A stretch of DNA of 64,000 nt from UBA1368 sp964563125 (GCA_964563125.1 CAZLVY010000001.1:26752-90751), one strand, 5' to 3'. Counted from the stretch's first letter, positions 36,666 to 46,332 are shown. Notes: generated by a model not told the origin, from the sequence alone. Numbers and translations are program-made.

Positions 36666-37948
36666 TAGCCCTTTTCCTCCTCGTTTTTTGACAGAATATC
36701 AGGAATTTGTCCTATTAAAGCTTCATTATCTATTTGATACTGTTCCTTGGTATGCATATCGCGCACCAGATAAAAGCCTTTTTCTATCTCCTCTTCTCCT
36801 ATCATTATTACTAATTTAGCGTTAGCCTTATCAGCATATTTCATCTGTGCCCGGGGACTGCGGTTATTATAATCCATATCGGCACTAACTCCGGAACGCC
36901 TGATTTTATTAGTTAACTGCAATGCCAGATCACTAAATTTATTTTCCATAGTAATAACGAATACATCTATAGCAGCTGGTATATCAGTTTGGTTTTTATT
37001 TAAATCTATAGCCAGTAATATTCTTTCCAATCCTAGCGCAAAGCCTACTCCAGGTACATGTGGTCCGCCGCATTCTTTAACCAGACCGTTATACCTGCCT
37101 CCGCCCCCGACTGCACTCTGGCTGCCTAACCCGGGGATATGGACTTCAAAAGCCGTATTAGTATAATAGTCAAGCCCTCTCACCAGGTTATCATCATGTA
37201 TATAGGCTATGCCGTTTGCAGCAAGTGCAGCCTGTACCTGCCCATAATGCTCGGCACACGCGGGACAAAGACTGTCCGCAATGGTCGGGTGGCCAGTAAT
37301 TATATTATGACACGCCTGGTTTTTACAATCCAATACCCGCAAAGGATTAGTAGTGTATCTTTGCTGACAATCTGTACAAAGCTTTTCTTTAAACGGTGTT
37401 AAAAAATCTATTAACTGTTGCCGATGTCCAGGTCGGCAAACTGGACATCCAACTGAGTTTAAATGTAGTTCTGGTTCAGGAACTCCAAGACGTTTAAATA
37501 TTTCCATCATTAATATAATAACTTCAGCATCCAACAACGAATTATCACTGCCAAATACTTCTACGCCAAACTGATGGAACTGCCTGAACCTGCCCGTTTG
37601 CGGCCGGTCGTAACGAAACATCGGGCCGGCATAATACCATTTGACCGGTAACAAGCCATTGTATAAACCGTGTTCAATAAATGCTCTGGTACAGCTTGCG
37701 GTTCCTTCCGGTCTTAAAGTAATACTCCGCTTGGCTTTATCCTGAAATGTATACATTTCTTTACTGACTATATCAGAAGTTTCTCCTACTCCCCGCTCAA
37801 AAAGCTCCGTATGTTCAAAAATGGGAGTACGAATTTCCTGATATCCAAATCGTCCGGCAGTTTCCTTTATTATCTTTTCCATCCACTGCCATTTAATAGA
37901 TTGTTCCGGTAATATGTCATATGTACCACGGGGAGCTTTAACCTGCAT
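36665..37948 (-). CDS. hisS: Histidyl-tRNA synthetase
   Basis: Class II synthetase of 427 residues. Motif 1 region MEKIIKETAGRFGYQEIRTPIFEHTELF, motif 2 TLRPEGTASCTRAFIEHG and FRYDRPQTGRFRQFHQFG, histidine-specific LVRGLDYYTNTAFEV, motif 3 VGFALGLERILLA, and a C-terminal anticodon domain. First gene of hisS-aspS; a near-perfect sigma-A promoter lies just upstream. ATG 37948 after GGAGG. Confidence 0.97.
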   Translation of the reverse strand: MQVKAPRGTYDILPEQSIKWQWMEKIIKETAGRFGYQEIRTPIFEHTELFERGVGETSDIVSKEMYTFQDKAKRSITLRPEGTASCTRAFIEHGLYNGLLPVKWYYAGPMFRYDRPQTGRFRQFHQFGVEVFGSDNSLLDAEVIILMMEIFKRLGVPEPELHLNSVGCPVCRPGHRQQLIDFLTPFKEKLCTDCQQRYTTNPLRVLDCKNQACHNIITGHPTIADSLCPACAEHYGQVQAALAANGIAYIHDDNLVRGLDYYTNTAFEVHIPGLGSQSAVGGGGRYNGLVKECGGPHVPGVGFALGLERILLAIDLNKNQTDIPAAIDVFVITMENKFSDLALQLTNKIRRSGVSADMDYNNRSPRAQMKYADKANAKLVIMIGEEEIEKGFYLVRDMHTKEQYQIDNEALIGQIPDILSKNEEEKG

Positions 37949-37979
37949 AAATGCCTCCGGATTTAATTATTCTTGGATA

Positions 37980-38008
37980 ATTCTAATTTAGGGCGCTTAG
38001 GTTGTCAA
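37980..38008 (-). promoter_or_regulatory. Sigma-A promoter of hisS-aspS
   Basis: Minus-strand -35 TTGACA (38003-38008), 17-bp spacer, -10 TAGAAT (37980-37985), about 30 bp before the hisS start. No T-box is seen between it and the gene; the leader is too short for one. Confidence 0.85.
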
Positions 38009-38112
38009 CTTAACGCTAAATAAGCCTCTTAATCAATTAACTCTACACAGCAGCCTTTTTAATTGTTTTGTATTAACTTTTTTTACCTAAAGTCAGGCAT
38101 AGTTTAAGAGTC

Positions 38113-38943
38113 TCAGCTATTTATATCATTTATTTTCCTTTGCGCATAAGACCCCAGATATTTTACCCAGTTACAGTAAGGTTCTAACTCCGGCAAAAAA
38201 AGTTCCATCCTTATATTATCTTTTCTCTGTTCAACTTCTATATAGAAGATATAGTCTTCCAGACTAGTGGCAGTACGGGATTCAATTTTACTTAAATTTA
38301 AATTGCCCCGGGCAAAAACTCCCAGCAAATTATATAAGGCTCCCACTTTATCCGTTATTGACAATATTAGACTGCTTTTTTGCATATCACCTAATGATGA
38401 GCCTTTTTTAGCTATATGAATAAAGCGGGTTACATTTAAACCATCCTGTATATTGGAATCGATAATTTGCAATCCATAAAGCCTGCCTAGTTGTTCACTG
38501 CCGATAGCTGCCGCTTTGCGTGTTTCATTTTGTACTAATTGCGCAGCACGAGCAGTACTGTCAGTTATTTCCGTTCTAATTCCTTTGAGATTGGCTTTAA
38601 TGTAATTGCGGCACTGTTCCAAAGCTACCGGTTGACTGATTAAGATTTCGATTTCGGCCGGTTTATAACTGCCATTAGCTAGGACACACTGTTTTATAGG
38701 TATTTCTATAGCTCCACATATTTTTAATGAACTGGCGGCTAAGCATTCCATAGTAATAGCAATGAGTCCTGTTGTAGAATTTTCCAGAGGAACCAACCCA
38801 TCACTTACCTGCCCGCTTTCAACCATGGCAAATAAATCAGGTATGTTTTCAGTTACCAGTAATTCGATGTCTGACTCACAATATAGTCTAACTGCCTCTT
38901 CGCTGAAGGTGCCGCTCGGTCCTAAAACTGCATACTTCCTCAT
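38113..38943 (-). CDS. pheA: Prephenate dehydratase with ACT domain
   Basis: Converts prephenate to phenylpyruvate in phenylalanine synthesis. Catalytic domain (YAVLGPSGTFSEEAVRLY, GLVPLENSTTGLI, VTRFIHIAKKG, with the conserved Thr of the TRF motif) of ~185 residues, then an ACT domain (ILSITDKVGALYNLLGVF, LSKIESRTATSLEDYIFYIEVE) for feedback by phenylalanine. 276 residues. Its ATG overlaps the aroF stop by four bases (ATGA), so it is cotranslated with aroF under a Phe T-box. Confidence 0.95.
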   Translation of the reverse strand: MRKYAVLGPSGTFSEEAVRLYCESDIELLVTENIPDLFAMVESGQVSDGLVPLENSTTGLIAITMECLAASSLKICGAIEIPIKQCVLANGSYKPAEIEILISQPVALEQCRNYIKANLKGIRTEITDSTARAAQLVQNETRKAAAIGSEQLGRLYGLQIIDSNIQDGLNVTRFIHIAKKGSSLGDMQKSSLILSITDKVGALYNLLGVFARGNLNLSKIESRTATSLEDYIFYIEVEQRKDNIRMELFLPELEPYCNWVKYLGSYAQRKINDINS

Positions 38944-39779
38944 CTGATGCTCCTGCCCATCGCTTTAGCGATTTGCTCTATTTCCCGCATCAAAATACTG
39001 AACTGGCGTGGTGTTAAAGATTGATCTCCATCAGATAAAGCTTTTTCCGGATGAGGGTGAACTTCTACAATTAATCCATCTGCACCTGCGGCAATAGATG
39101 CTTTTGACATAGGTGTAACTAAACTTCTAACCCCGGTACCATGACTTGGATCAACTATCACCGGTAGATGAGTAAGTTCTTTGGCCAGCGCTACGGCTGA
39201 TAAGTCGAGGGTATTGCGCGTCCAATTTTCAGCGCTGCGCGTACCTCTTTCACATAGCACCACTTGATTATTGCCCCCCGCTAAAATATACTCTGCAGCT
39301 AACAACCATTCTTCTATACTTGCTGCCATGCCTCTTTTCAATAATATCGGTTTATCAATCCTCCCTAACTTTTTTAACAGTGAGAAATTATGCATATTAC
39401 GAGCACCAACCTGTAGAATATCAGAATGCTCTGCTACTACCTGAATATCTTCGCTGTCCATTACCTCTGTTATTACTGGCATATTCATAGCTTCTCCTAT
39501 TTTAGCCAGAGTCTTCAGGCCGACTTCTCCCAGGCCCTGGAAACTATACGGGGAGGTCCGAGGTTTGAAAGCTCCGCCTCTTAACATAGCTGCCCCTGCT
39601 CCTCTTACTTTGAAAGCTGTTTCTTTTAACAGTTCTTCGCTTTCTATAGCACACGGTCCGGCGATCACAACGATTTGCTCTCCCCCGATAATACAACCTT
39701 TAACATTTACCTGGGTTAATTGTTTTTGACTGTCTTTCGCCACCAGCATTTTACTTACTCTGTCGGCTAAACTATTCAT
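38940..39779 (-). CDS. aroF: 3-deoxy-7-phosphoheptulonate synthase (DAHP synthase, AroF/AroG beta type)
   Basis: Condenses PEP and erythrose-4-phosphate, the first shikimate-pathway step. Motifs VVIAGPCAIESEELL, RGGAFKPRTSPYSFQGLG, QVGARNMHNFSLLK, CERGTRSAENWTRNTLDL, and DPSHGTGVRSLV define the KDO8PS-like type I beta family. 279 residues from ATG 39779 (GGAGG at 9 bases); the longer frame begins inside the leader terminator and is not a start. First gene after the T-box. Confidence 0.95.
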   Translation of the reverse strand: MNSLADRVSKMLVAKDSQKQLTQVNVKGCIIGGEQIVVIAGPCAIESEELLKETAFKVRGAGAAMLRGGAFKPRTSPYSFQGLGEVGLKTLAKIGEAMNMPVITEVMDSEDIQVVAEHSDILQVGARNMHNFSLLKKLGRIDKPILLKRGMAASIEEWLLAAEYILAGGNNQVVLCERGTRSAENWTRNTLDLSAVALAKELTHLPVIVDPSHGTGVRSLVTPMSKASIAAGADGLIVEVHPHPEKALSDGDQSLTPRQFSILMREIEQIAKAMGRSIR

Positions 39780-39810
39780 TTTTTTCGCCTCCTTTAAATT
39801 AAACAAAAAA

Positions 39811-39839
39811 CCTCCCGTCCCTTATATAGGGACGAGAGG
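39811..39839 (-). terminator. Proximal T-box terminator
   Basis: Eleven-bp stem with one G.U pair and TATATAA loop, followed on the minus strand by TTTTTTGTTT. It competes with the second T-box antiterminator, directly before aroF. Confidence 0.9.
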
Positions 39840-39923
39840 TAAAAAACCATCCCGCGCTACCACCCTGATTGGCATAAGCCCAGCTCATTAAAGATACAAA
39901 GATAAATCTGTAAAAATATAAAA

Positions 39924-39953
39924 AACTCCTCATCCCCCTTGGGACGAGAAGTT
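39924..39953 (-). terminator. Distal T-box terminator
   Basis: Stem of about 13 bp with two G.U pairs, followed on the minus strand by TTTTTTATATTTTT. It shares the CTCGTCCC core with the proximal copy, which points to duplication. Confidence 0.9.
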
Positions 39954-40200
39954 AACACTACTCGCGATACCACCCAGTTTTCATAAGGTTCGCTAAGATA
40001 CAGGTTTATCCGATATCCCCTCTCTTTTAACGGTAAGAGTTCCGCCTAAGCCTACTTGCAAATGTTTCAGCCAGGTACTCCGAAGTGAACTTCAATTTGC
40101 TTCCTTATAAAGATGCTTACAGCCGGTGACATCTTCTCTCTGTCTAATTTCACAAATCTACTTTACTTCTTCATCGCATTTAAATTATTAAAGTATAGTT

Positions 40201-40229
40201 ATATTAACATGAATCTTTATTAAATTCAA
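40201..40229 (-). promoter_or_regulatory. Candidate promoter of the aroF-pheA T-box operon
   Basis: Minus-strand -35 TTGAAT (40224-40229), 17-bp spacer, -10 TAATAT (40201-40206), lying directly after the MBL hydrolase stop. Confidence 0.6.
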
Positions 40230-40234
40230 GCTTT

Positions 40235-40855
40235 TTATAAAAAAGGATTGTTAGCTCTTTCAAATCCTATTGTAGTTGCCGGTCCGTGTCCCGGATATGC
40301 AATAACTTCATCATCATAACAGAGCAGTTTATTCTTAATATTGCTTATAAGCTGCTGGTAAGATCCACCTGGAAAATCGGTTCTTCCTATTGAGCCCTGA
40401 AATAGCGTATCACCTACAAAAATGATATTACCAGTCTTTAAACAAACGCCACCGGGGCTATGCCCAGGTGTATGAATAACCTGAAGCTCTACTGTATTAC
40501 CTATTTTGATAATATCTCCTTCTTTTATCAATTGATCTGCAGGTGGACTGGTTACCTTGGTTCCCATCAAAAAAGAAAAGTTTGACGCTGAATTTACCAG
40601 CATTTTGGCATCATCCTGATGAATGAGAATTTTGGCTCCGGTAGCTTCTTTCACACCGCGATTGCCTCCGATATGATCTATGTGACCATGGGTATTAATG
40701 ATATAAACTGCTTTAAGTTTATCCTGTTCCAGCGTTTTTAATATTGTCTTGGGGCTGCCGCCGGGATCTATAACAGCAACTTCACCTGTTTCTTCACAGC
40801 CGACTATATAACAGTTTACCCCCATGCTGCTGATTTCCAATCCTTTTAAAATCAT
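40235..40855 (-). CDS. MBL-fold metallo-hydrolase (glyoxalase II-like)
   Basis: 206 residues with the metallo-beta-lactamase motif THGHIDHIGG (about residue 55), further ligands at HTPGHSPGG, GDTLFQGSIGRTDFPGG and the last His in YPGHGPATT. This is the short YcbL/glyoxalase II-like hydrolase group with two metal ions. The substrate may be a thioester such as lactoylglutathione analogue or other; unproven. ATG 40855 follows GGGAGGC, and is better supported than the longer frame, which overlaps dtd. It lies 13 bp after dtd. Confidence 0.85.
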   Translation of the reverse strand: MILKGLEISSMGVNCYIVGCEETGEVAVIDPGGSPKTILKTLEQDKLKAVYIINTHGHIDHIGGNRGVKEATGAKILIHQDDAKMLVNSASNFSFLMGTKVTSPPADQLIKEGDIIKIGNTVELQVIHTPGHSPGGVCLKTGNIIFVGDTLFQGSIGRTDFPGGSYQQLISNIKNKLLCYDDEVIAYPGHGPATTIGFERANNPFL

Positions 40856-40868
40856 ACTTTTGCCTCCC

Positions 40869-41318
40869 TCATATAAGTCTTTCACTGTCGATTAGGATGG
40901 TACATGGCCCATCATTTTCTATAGTTATTTTCATATCTGCACCGAATATTCCTGTAGATACATTAAGTCCTGAGTTTAAAATATTCTGCACACAATATTG
41001 AAAAAGCGGTTCTGCAGCTTCAGGGTCTTCAGCATCTGAAAAGCCCGGTCGTCTGCCGCGTTTGACATCTGCATATAAAGTAAACTGACTTACCAATAAT
41101 ACCTCCCCGTTCAGGTCCATAATGGAGAGGTTCATCTTGCCTTCTCTATCTGCAAATATTCTCAAGTTAAGGATTTTATCGATTAAATAGCGGGCATCTT
41201 TTTCCTGGTCACCTTTTTTAATTGCCAAAAAGACTGTTAGTCCCGGGCCGATCTCCGCGGTCACCATCCCATCTATTGTTACGCTGCTACTAAGGCTTCT
41301 TTGCACAACGGCTCGCAA
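40869..41318 (-). CDS. dtd: D-aminoacyl-tRNA deacylase Dtd
   Basis: Hydrolyses D-amino acids wrongly attached to tRNA. Characteristic MRAVVQRSLSSSVTI start, LLVSQFTLYADVKRGRRPGF (the SQFTLY motif) and the C-terminal GIFGADMKITIENDGPCTI with its conserved NDGP. 149 residues. TTG 41318 lies after GAGGTGAA. It follows relA by 2 bp. Confidence 0.96.
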   Translation of the reverse strand: MRAVVQRSLSSSVTIDGMVTAEIGPGLTVFLAIKKGDQEKDARYLIDKILNLRIFADREGKMNLSIMDLNGEVLLVSQFTLYADVKRGRRPGFSDAEDPEAAEPLFQYCVQNILNSGLNVSTGIFGADMKITIENDGPCTILIDSERLI

Positions 41319-41320
41319 AA

Positions 41321-43501
41321 TTATTCACCTCTGTCTTCACCGGGAAGCACCCTGCGTACTTCCAGTACATCTTTAATTTGTTGAATGCGCTGAATTATAG
41401 CTTGAACCTGACTGACATCTTTTATTTCTAATTTTAAATTCATAACCGCAAAATTATTTTTTGTCACGCGCGAGAATACGGAATTAATCTGAATGCGTGT
41501 GTCAGCTATTACGTTCATAACATCAGTCGTGAGCCGCGGCCTGTCAAAAGCTTTAACTTCTAATTCTAAAAAGTATATACCACGATCATCTGCCCATTCA
41601 ACATCCAGTATTCTTTCTTTTTCTAATTTCAAATAGTTCTGCATATTAGGGCAATCACGGCGATGAACTGAAACTCCCCGTCCTCTGGTTATATATCCCA
41701 AAACATTATCACCTGGCAAAGGATTGCAGCAACGGCTAAGTTTTATGGCTACATCGTCAACGCCTTTAATGCGCACTGCTGCCATACTTTCTTTATCCCG
41801 CTGCAAAATATTTTTGGGTATGGTTGGAACATTTAAAATGTCTTCAACCATGGCATCCTGAAAATATATTTCCTTTTGCCTTAAAATAACTTGTTGAGCA
41901 GAAATAGCCCCGTCACCTATGGCAGCAAAAAGATCCTCACTTGAATTATAACCAAGTCGCCTGGCAACTACGATTAGTTTATCGTTTTTCAAAAGTTCTT
42001 TAGGGGATAAATGATTTTTTTTCAATTCTTTCTCTAAAACATCATGACCTTTGATTATATTGTCGGCACGTTTGCCACGGTTAAACCATTGGCGGATTCT
42101 GCTCTTGGCTGAAGAAGTCTTTACAAAGTTCAACCAGTCCCGGGTTGGCCCCAAAGAATTTTTTGCTGTGATTATTTCCACTATATCACCATTACTTAAG
42201 GCAAAATCAAGCGGAACAATTCTGCCATTTACTTTGGCTCCTGTACATTGATGACCTACTTCCGTATGAACTCGATAGGCAAAATCAACCGGGCAGGCTC
42301 CTTTCGGGAGTTCTATTACAGCGCCTTTAGGAGTGAATACAAAAACAGTATCATCAAATAAATCTATTTTAAGAGATTCCATGAACTCATCAGTGTCTTT
42401 TATATCCTGCTGCCATTCTAAAATTTGCCGCAACCAGGCCAGCTTTTGGTCATACTTTTTATCTTTTGGGCTTCCTTCTTTATAACGCCAGTGAGCAGCT
42501 ATTCCAGATTCAGCCGTCTGGTGCATTTCCCAGGTACGGATCTGCACCTCAAATGGCTCGCCTCCCCTGCCGATAAAAGTTGTATGCAGTGATTGATACA
42601 TATTCGGTTTCGGAGTGGCGATATAATCTTTAAACCTACCTGGTAAAGGCTTCCACATAGTGTGTATAATACCTAATACACCATAACATTCATGAACATC
42701 ATTTACTATTACACGAATAGCTATTTTATCATAAATCTCATCAATATCTTTCATCTGTTTAATCATTTTTTTATAAATGCTATAAATATTTTTAGGTCGG
42801 CCCTCAATATCAGCTTCAATACCTATTTGCTCAATACCGTTTTTAATCTGAATAATTAGGTCATTGACATAATCTTCTCTTTCTTTGCGCTTTTGTTTAA
42901 GTCGCTTGGCTATCTCATAATACATATCCGGGTCTAAATAAAAGAAAGACAGATCCTCTAATTCCCATTTAAATTTAAATATACCTAATCGATGCGCCAT
43001 AGGTGCGAAAATTTCCATAGTCTCCTGGGCAATTTCCTTTTGCTTGCGTTCCGGTTGATAGTTCAGAGTGCGCATATTATGCAGGCGATCCGCCAGTTTA
43101 ATTAAAATAACCCGAATATCTTTAGCCATAGCGATAAACATGCGCCGTAAATTTTCGGCCTGAGCATCCTGTTTAGATTTAAATTCTATGCGGCTAAGTT
43201 TGGTAACGCCTTCAACTAGCAGGGCTATTTCTTCCCCGAATTCCATTAAAATCCTTTCATAGGTTAAACCGGTATCTTCTATAACATCATGAAGAAGGGC
43301 AGCACATATAGAAGCAGTATCCATTTCAATCTCAGTTAAAATAGATGCTACTTCCACCGGGTGAGTAATATACTCTTCCCCGGATATCCTCTTTTGCCCT
43401 TCATGAGCTGACTGGGCATAATTAAACGCTTTTTCTATCAGCACAAAATTTGCGTTAGGATCATATTTTTTTATCTGTTCGATTACGGTTGCAAGATTCA
43501 T
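41321..43501 (-). CDS. relA: Bifunctional (p)ppGpp synthetase/hydrolase (Rel/SpoT family)
   Basis: Controls the stringent response. Order: HD hydrolase domain (HEGQKRISGEEYITHPVEVA, ALLHDVIEDTGLT), synthetase domain (DIYDKIAIRVIV, YIATPKPNMYQSLHT), TGS (DTVFVFTPKGAVIELP), zinc-finger/conserved-Cys region (KLSRCCNPLPGDNVLGYI), and a C-terminal ACT domain. The intact HD motif supports hydrolase activity. 726 residues from ATG 43501, which has GGTGAT four bases upstream; the GTG at 43510 lies in the ribosome site and overlaps the recJ stop. Confidence 0.96.
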   Translation of the reverse strand: MNLATVIEQIKKYDPNANFVLIEKAFNYAQSAHEGQKRISGEEYITHPVEVASILTEIEMDTASICAALLHDVIEDTGLTYERILMEFGEEIALLVEGVTKLSRIEFKSKQDAQAENLRRMFIAMAKDIRVILIKLADRLHNMRTLNYQPERKQKEIAQETMEIFAPMAHRLGIFKFKWELEDLSFFYLDPDMYYEIAKRLKQKRKEREDYVNDLIIQIKNGIEQIGIEADIEGRPKNIYSIYKKMIKQMKDIDEIYDKIAIRVIVNDVHECYGVLGIIHTMWKPLPGRFKDYIATPKPNMYQSLHTTFIGRGGEPFEVQIRTWEMHQTAESGIAAHWRYKEGSPKDKKYDQKLAWLRQILEWQQDIKDTDEFMESLKIDLFDDTVFVFTPKGAVIELPKGACPVDFAYRVHTEVGHQCTGAKVNGRIVPLDFALSNGDIVEIITAKNSLGPTRDWLNFVKTSSAKSRIRQWFNRGKRADNIIKGHDVLEKELKKNHLSPKELLKNDKLIVVARRLGYNSSEDLFAAIGDGAISAQQVILRQKEIYFQDAMVEDILNVPTIPKNILQRDKESMAAVRIKGVDDVAIKLSRCCNPLPGDNVLGYITRGRGVSVHRRDCPNMQNYLKLEKERILDVEWADDRGIYFLELEVKAFDRPRLTTDVMNVIADTRIQINSVFSRVTKNNFAVMNLKLEIKDVSQVQAIIQRIQQIKDVLEVRRVLPGEDRGE

Positions 43502-43506
43502 AAAAA

Positions 43507-46332
43507 TCACCAGTTCATTTTATTATCCAGAATTTGTACAAAATCTGCCCAGGCTTTTTTTTCGGCTATTCCTTCACGGTATCCAGGGGATTTATTTAAA
43601 TCTAAAGCTGGACTTGCTTTAGTTAGATACTTTATTTCCATAATATTACCTTTTTTCCGAATTTGACACAAGCTCAGGTCTGTGAGTATCTGCAGAATGG
43701 AGAGCAGTTCTAGTTTTGACATACTTGCCCCCCGTTTATCCGCAAGTAACTGTACCAACTCATTTGTTTCCTGTCGTATTATGCTGCCTGACATACTTTG
43801 CAAATAGTCTGATACTGCTGTTATCGCAGGTTTATCAGGGTATCTTTTGCTAAGGTAATCTGAATTTTGATTCCGCTGCTCCTGACTTAAAGGAAGCATT
43901 GTTTCCAGTTCACTTCTGGGTGCTACCTGATCAAGTATGAATAATGTTTCCCACCAACTGAAGGGTAAATCAGCCAAAAATACTTCATCAATATTATTAA
44001 ATGCGGTACCAAAACTATAGTTGCCATCAGTTAAAAATGTGCCAGTATCAATTTGCTCAAATTGGCGGCGAAAATGGCGGCGCCTGTTAGGATCATTTAC
44101 TGCTGCTTCAATAATAATACCGGGGATTTGCTCTGTTAAGAGGTCGATAGTGGTATTACGGTTACTGTAAATCAAATTTCTTTTGCTTTTATTATACTTC
44201 CATTGTTTATGTAATGAATTTAATACCCGCTCTTCATCAAAACCGAATAATATTTTTTCACATTTACCGGCAGGAATTATATCCTTGGTTCGAGCCTCCA
44301 TTGGCCATATGGGCATAATATATTTTACAACATCCGGAAGTCGATTTTTAACCATTAAATCTTCAAAATATGCAACCGACATTAAATATACTCCAGCCCT
44401 GCCTCTTAACAAATGAGCAGTTGCTGCAGCATTTACAGCCGGGTCCAGATGTCCGTGCAAGCAATATAAAAGACTACTGTTTATGCAATTTTCCAGAGCT
44501 GGTTTATATTTTATGAGACAGCGGACCGTAGGGTATAAAACTATAACTGGTCTTCCAGCCCTGATCTCAGTTATTATCCGCTGTAATGGCAGGTAAGGTC
44601 CCGTATCCAGACCGCCAAAACTGGTAATATTATCGGGAATAAAGCTCATCTTCATTTCTTTTACCTTGATTTGAAAGGTTTTTTTTCCCCGAAATTCATT
44701 TTCATCTATTTCACCGATTAAATCATGATAGCATTCTTTAAATGGAGAGTTCATATATTCCGGCTTTTTAAAGGCTATCCCCTGTAAATCATGGCGGGCA
44801 AAATCAAATTTGACATGCTCTTTATTACTGCCAACGGGTATTAGGGAGTTTATTTTTATATTCCTCAGAATAAAGCCAGGCTGGGGATTGCCTTCACCAA
44901 AAGGTTCCAGGGCTTTTAGTTCAGTAATTAAATTATTATCTATTTCTTCAAGCATTATTTCGCCATCAGCCCAGCAAGTTTTATGCAGCAAATCAGTAGT
45001 GGTCATAAATTGGCCATAATCATTAAGCGCCGCGGCAAATGCTGTGAAATCTTGCCGGGCAATCGAAAGTCCGGCAGCCATTTGATGTCCCCCAAATTGT
45101 TCAAGATGTTCCTTACAGCTATTTAGAGCGTTATAAAGGTTAAACCCTTTAATACTACGTGCAGAACCTTTACCGCTGTTTCCATCCCAACTAACAACTA
45201 TTACCGGCCGATAAAATTTTTCGCACAATCTGGAGGCAACTATACCAATAACACCTTGATGCCAGCCATCACCTGCAACAATAATAATATTATTCTCACT
45301 GCTGTTATTCTCAGCTATGTACTGTAATGCCTGTTCATATATACTTTCTTCTACCTGGCGGCGCTCATTATTAATTCTGTTCATAAAAGATGCTATATCG
45401 GCAGCGGCTTTTTCATCCTGCGTCAAAAGTAATTCGACACTTTTTCGCGCACTATCAAGCCTGCCTGCTGCATTCAGGCGAGGTGCTATTACAAACCCGA
45501 TTTGCCCGGCGGATAGATTTCTATTGTCTAAATTAACTTCTTTTAATAAAGCTTTTAGTCCGGCTCTTTCTGTCTTTTCAATGATCTTTAATCCATACTT
45601 GACTAAAATATGGTTATCCCCTAATAAAGGTACTATATCTGCCACAGTTGCCAATGCTACCAGATCCAGCCACTGATAGGCATCTGCCGTAATCAGTAGT
45701 TCTTGCTTTAATGCCAGAGCTAATTTATAAGCTACTCCTGCTCCGCACAAATACTGATTATCCTCATTCTCATCCAGCTTTGGGTTTATAACCGCAGTTG
45801 CACGCGGAAGTATTTCACCGGGTGTATGATGATCGGTAATAATTATATCCATACCTTGCGCAGTTGCGGAATCTGCCTCTTCCACGGAAGTAATGCCGCA
45901 ATCAACGCTTATCAGCAATTTATATTGCTGCGCTATCAAACTGTTTACTGCCTGCATATTAATGCCATAGCCTTCCTCAAAGCGGTCAGGCACATAATAA
46001 TCAGCCATACCTCCCAGCATTTCAATACATTCTTTCAGGATAGTAATACTGCAAACACCATCAACATCGTAATCACCGTATATAACTATCTTTTCTTTAT
46101 TTTTAAGCGCTTTTATTATTCTGCAAACTGCCTGATCCATACCCTGCATCAGCCGTGGATCTGCCAGGTCCTGTAAGGTTCCATGCAAAAATTTTTCAGC
46201 TTTTTCCTTGGTATCAATGCCCCGTTCATATAGTAATCCAGCTGTTATAGCAGAAATATTGAACTCCTCTTTTATATTTAAGCTGCCCGCCGCAGCAAAG
46301 TCTTTAAATCGCCAACTCTTATCTGTAATCAT
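43507..46332 (-). CDS. recJ: Single-stranded-DNA exonuclease RecJ, long form with C-terminal extension
   Basis: 5'-3' exonuclease used in recombinational and mismatch repair. DHH motif IYGDYDVDGVCSITIL (about residue 82), ITDHHTPGEILP, VALATVADIVPLL (about residue 230), then the DHHA1 part with GQIGFVIAPRLNAAGRL and SARSIKGFNL (about residue 395). An OB-like domain follows. The rest, from about residue 570 to 941, is an extension with a helicase-like flavour (LLYCLHGHLDPAVNAAATAHLLRGRAG). At 941 residues it is longer than the ~570 of proteobacterial and ~790 of Bacillus RecJ. relA begins right after it. Confidence 0.92.
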   Translation of the reverse strand: MITDKSWRFKDFAAAGSLNIKEEFNISAITAGLLYERGIDTKEKAEKFLHGTLQDLADPRLMQGMDQAVCRIIKALKNKEKIVIYGDYDVDGVCSITILKECIEMLGGMADYYVPDRFEEGYGINMQAVNSLIAQQYKLLISVDCGITSVEEADSATAQGMDIIITDHHTPGEILPRATAVINPKLDENEDNQYLCGAGVAYKLALALKQELLITADAYQWLDLVALATVADIVPLLGDNHILVKYGLKIIEKTERAGLKALLKEVNLDNRNLSAGQIGFVIAPRLNAAGRLDSARKSVELLLTQDEKAAADIASFMNRINNERRQVEESIYEQALQYIAENNSSENNIIIVAGDGWHQGVIGIVASRLCEKFYRPVIVVSWDGNSGKGSARSIKGFNLYNALNSCKEHLEQFGGHQMAAGLSIARQDFTAFAAALNDYGQFMTTTDLLHKTCWADGEIMLEEIDNNLITELKALEPFGEGNPQPGFILRNIKINSLIPVGSNKEHVKFDFARHDLQGIAFKKPEYMNSPFKECYHDLIGEIDENEFRGKKTFQIKVKEMKMSFIPDNITSFGGLDTGPYLPLQRIITEIRAGRPVIVLYPTVRCLIKYKPALENCINSSLLYCLHGHLDPAVNAAATAHLLRGRAGVYLMSVAYFEDLMVKNRLPDVVKYIMPIWPMEARTKDIIPAGKCEKILFGFDEERVLNSLHKQWKYNKSKRNLIYSNRNTTIDLLTEQIPGIIIEAAVNDPNRRRHFRRQFEQIDTGTFLTDGNYSFGTAFNNIDEVFLADLPFSWWETLFILDQVAPRSELETMLPLSQEQRNQNSDYLSKRYPDKPAITAVSDYLQSMSGSIIRQETNELVQLLADKRGASMSKLELLSILQILTDLSLCQIRKKGNIMEIKYLTKASPALDLNKSPGYREGIAEKKAWADFVQILDNKMNW

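Larger units (their letters stand above)
39804..40150 (-). promoter_or_regulatory. Phe T-box leader with a duplicated antiterminator/terminator module
   Basis: On the minus strand this leader has a Stem I region in which GAAG-TTC-A carries a likely TTC (Phe) specifier (40087-40089, followed by A), then CTGGCTGAAACATTTGCAAG and a CCGTTA Stem III element. First T-box motif TGGGTGGTATCGCG (about 39962-39976) leads to a 13-bp terminator with T-run (39924-39953). Only ~50 nt later a second T-box motif AGGGTGGTAGCGCG (about 39853-39866) leads to a second terminator (39811-39839) just before aroF. Both bulges read TGGT, matching an A discriminator as in tRNA-Phe. The second module has no Stem I of its own. 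Uncharged tRNA-Phe should switch aroF-pheA on. Confidence 0.9.
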
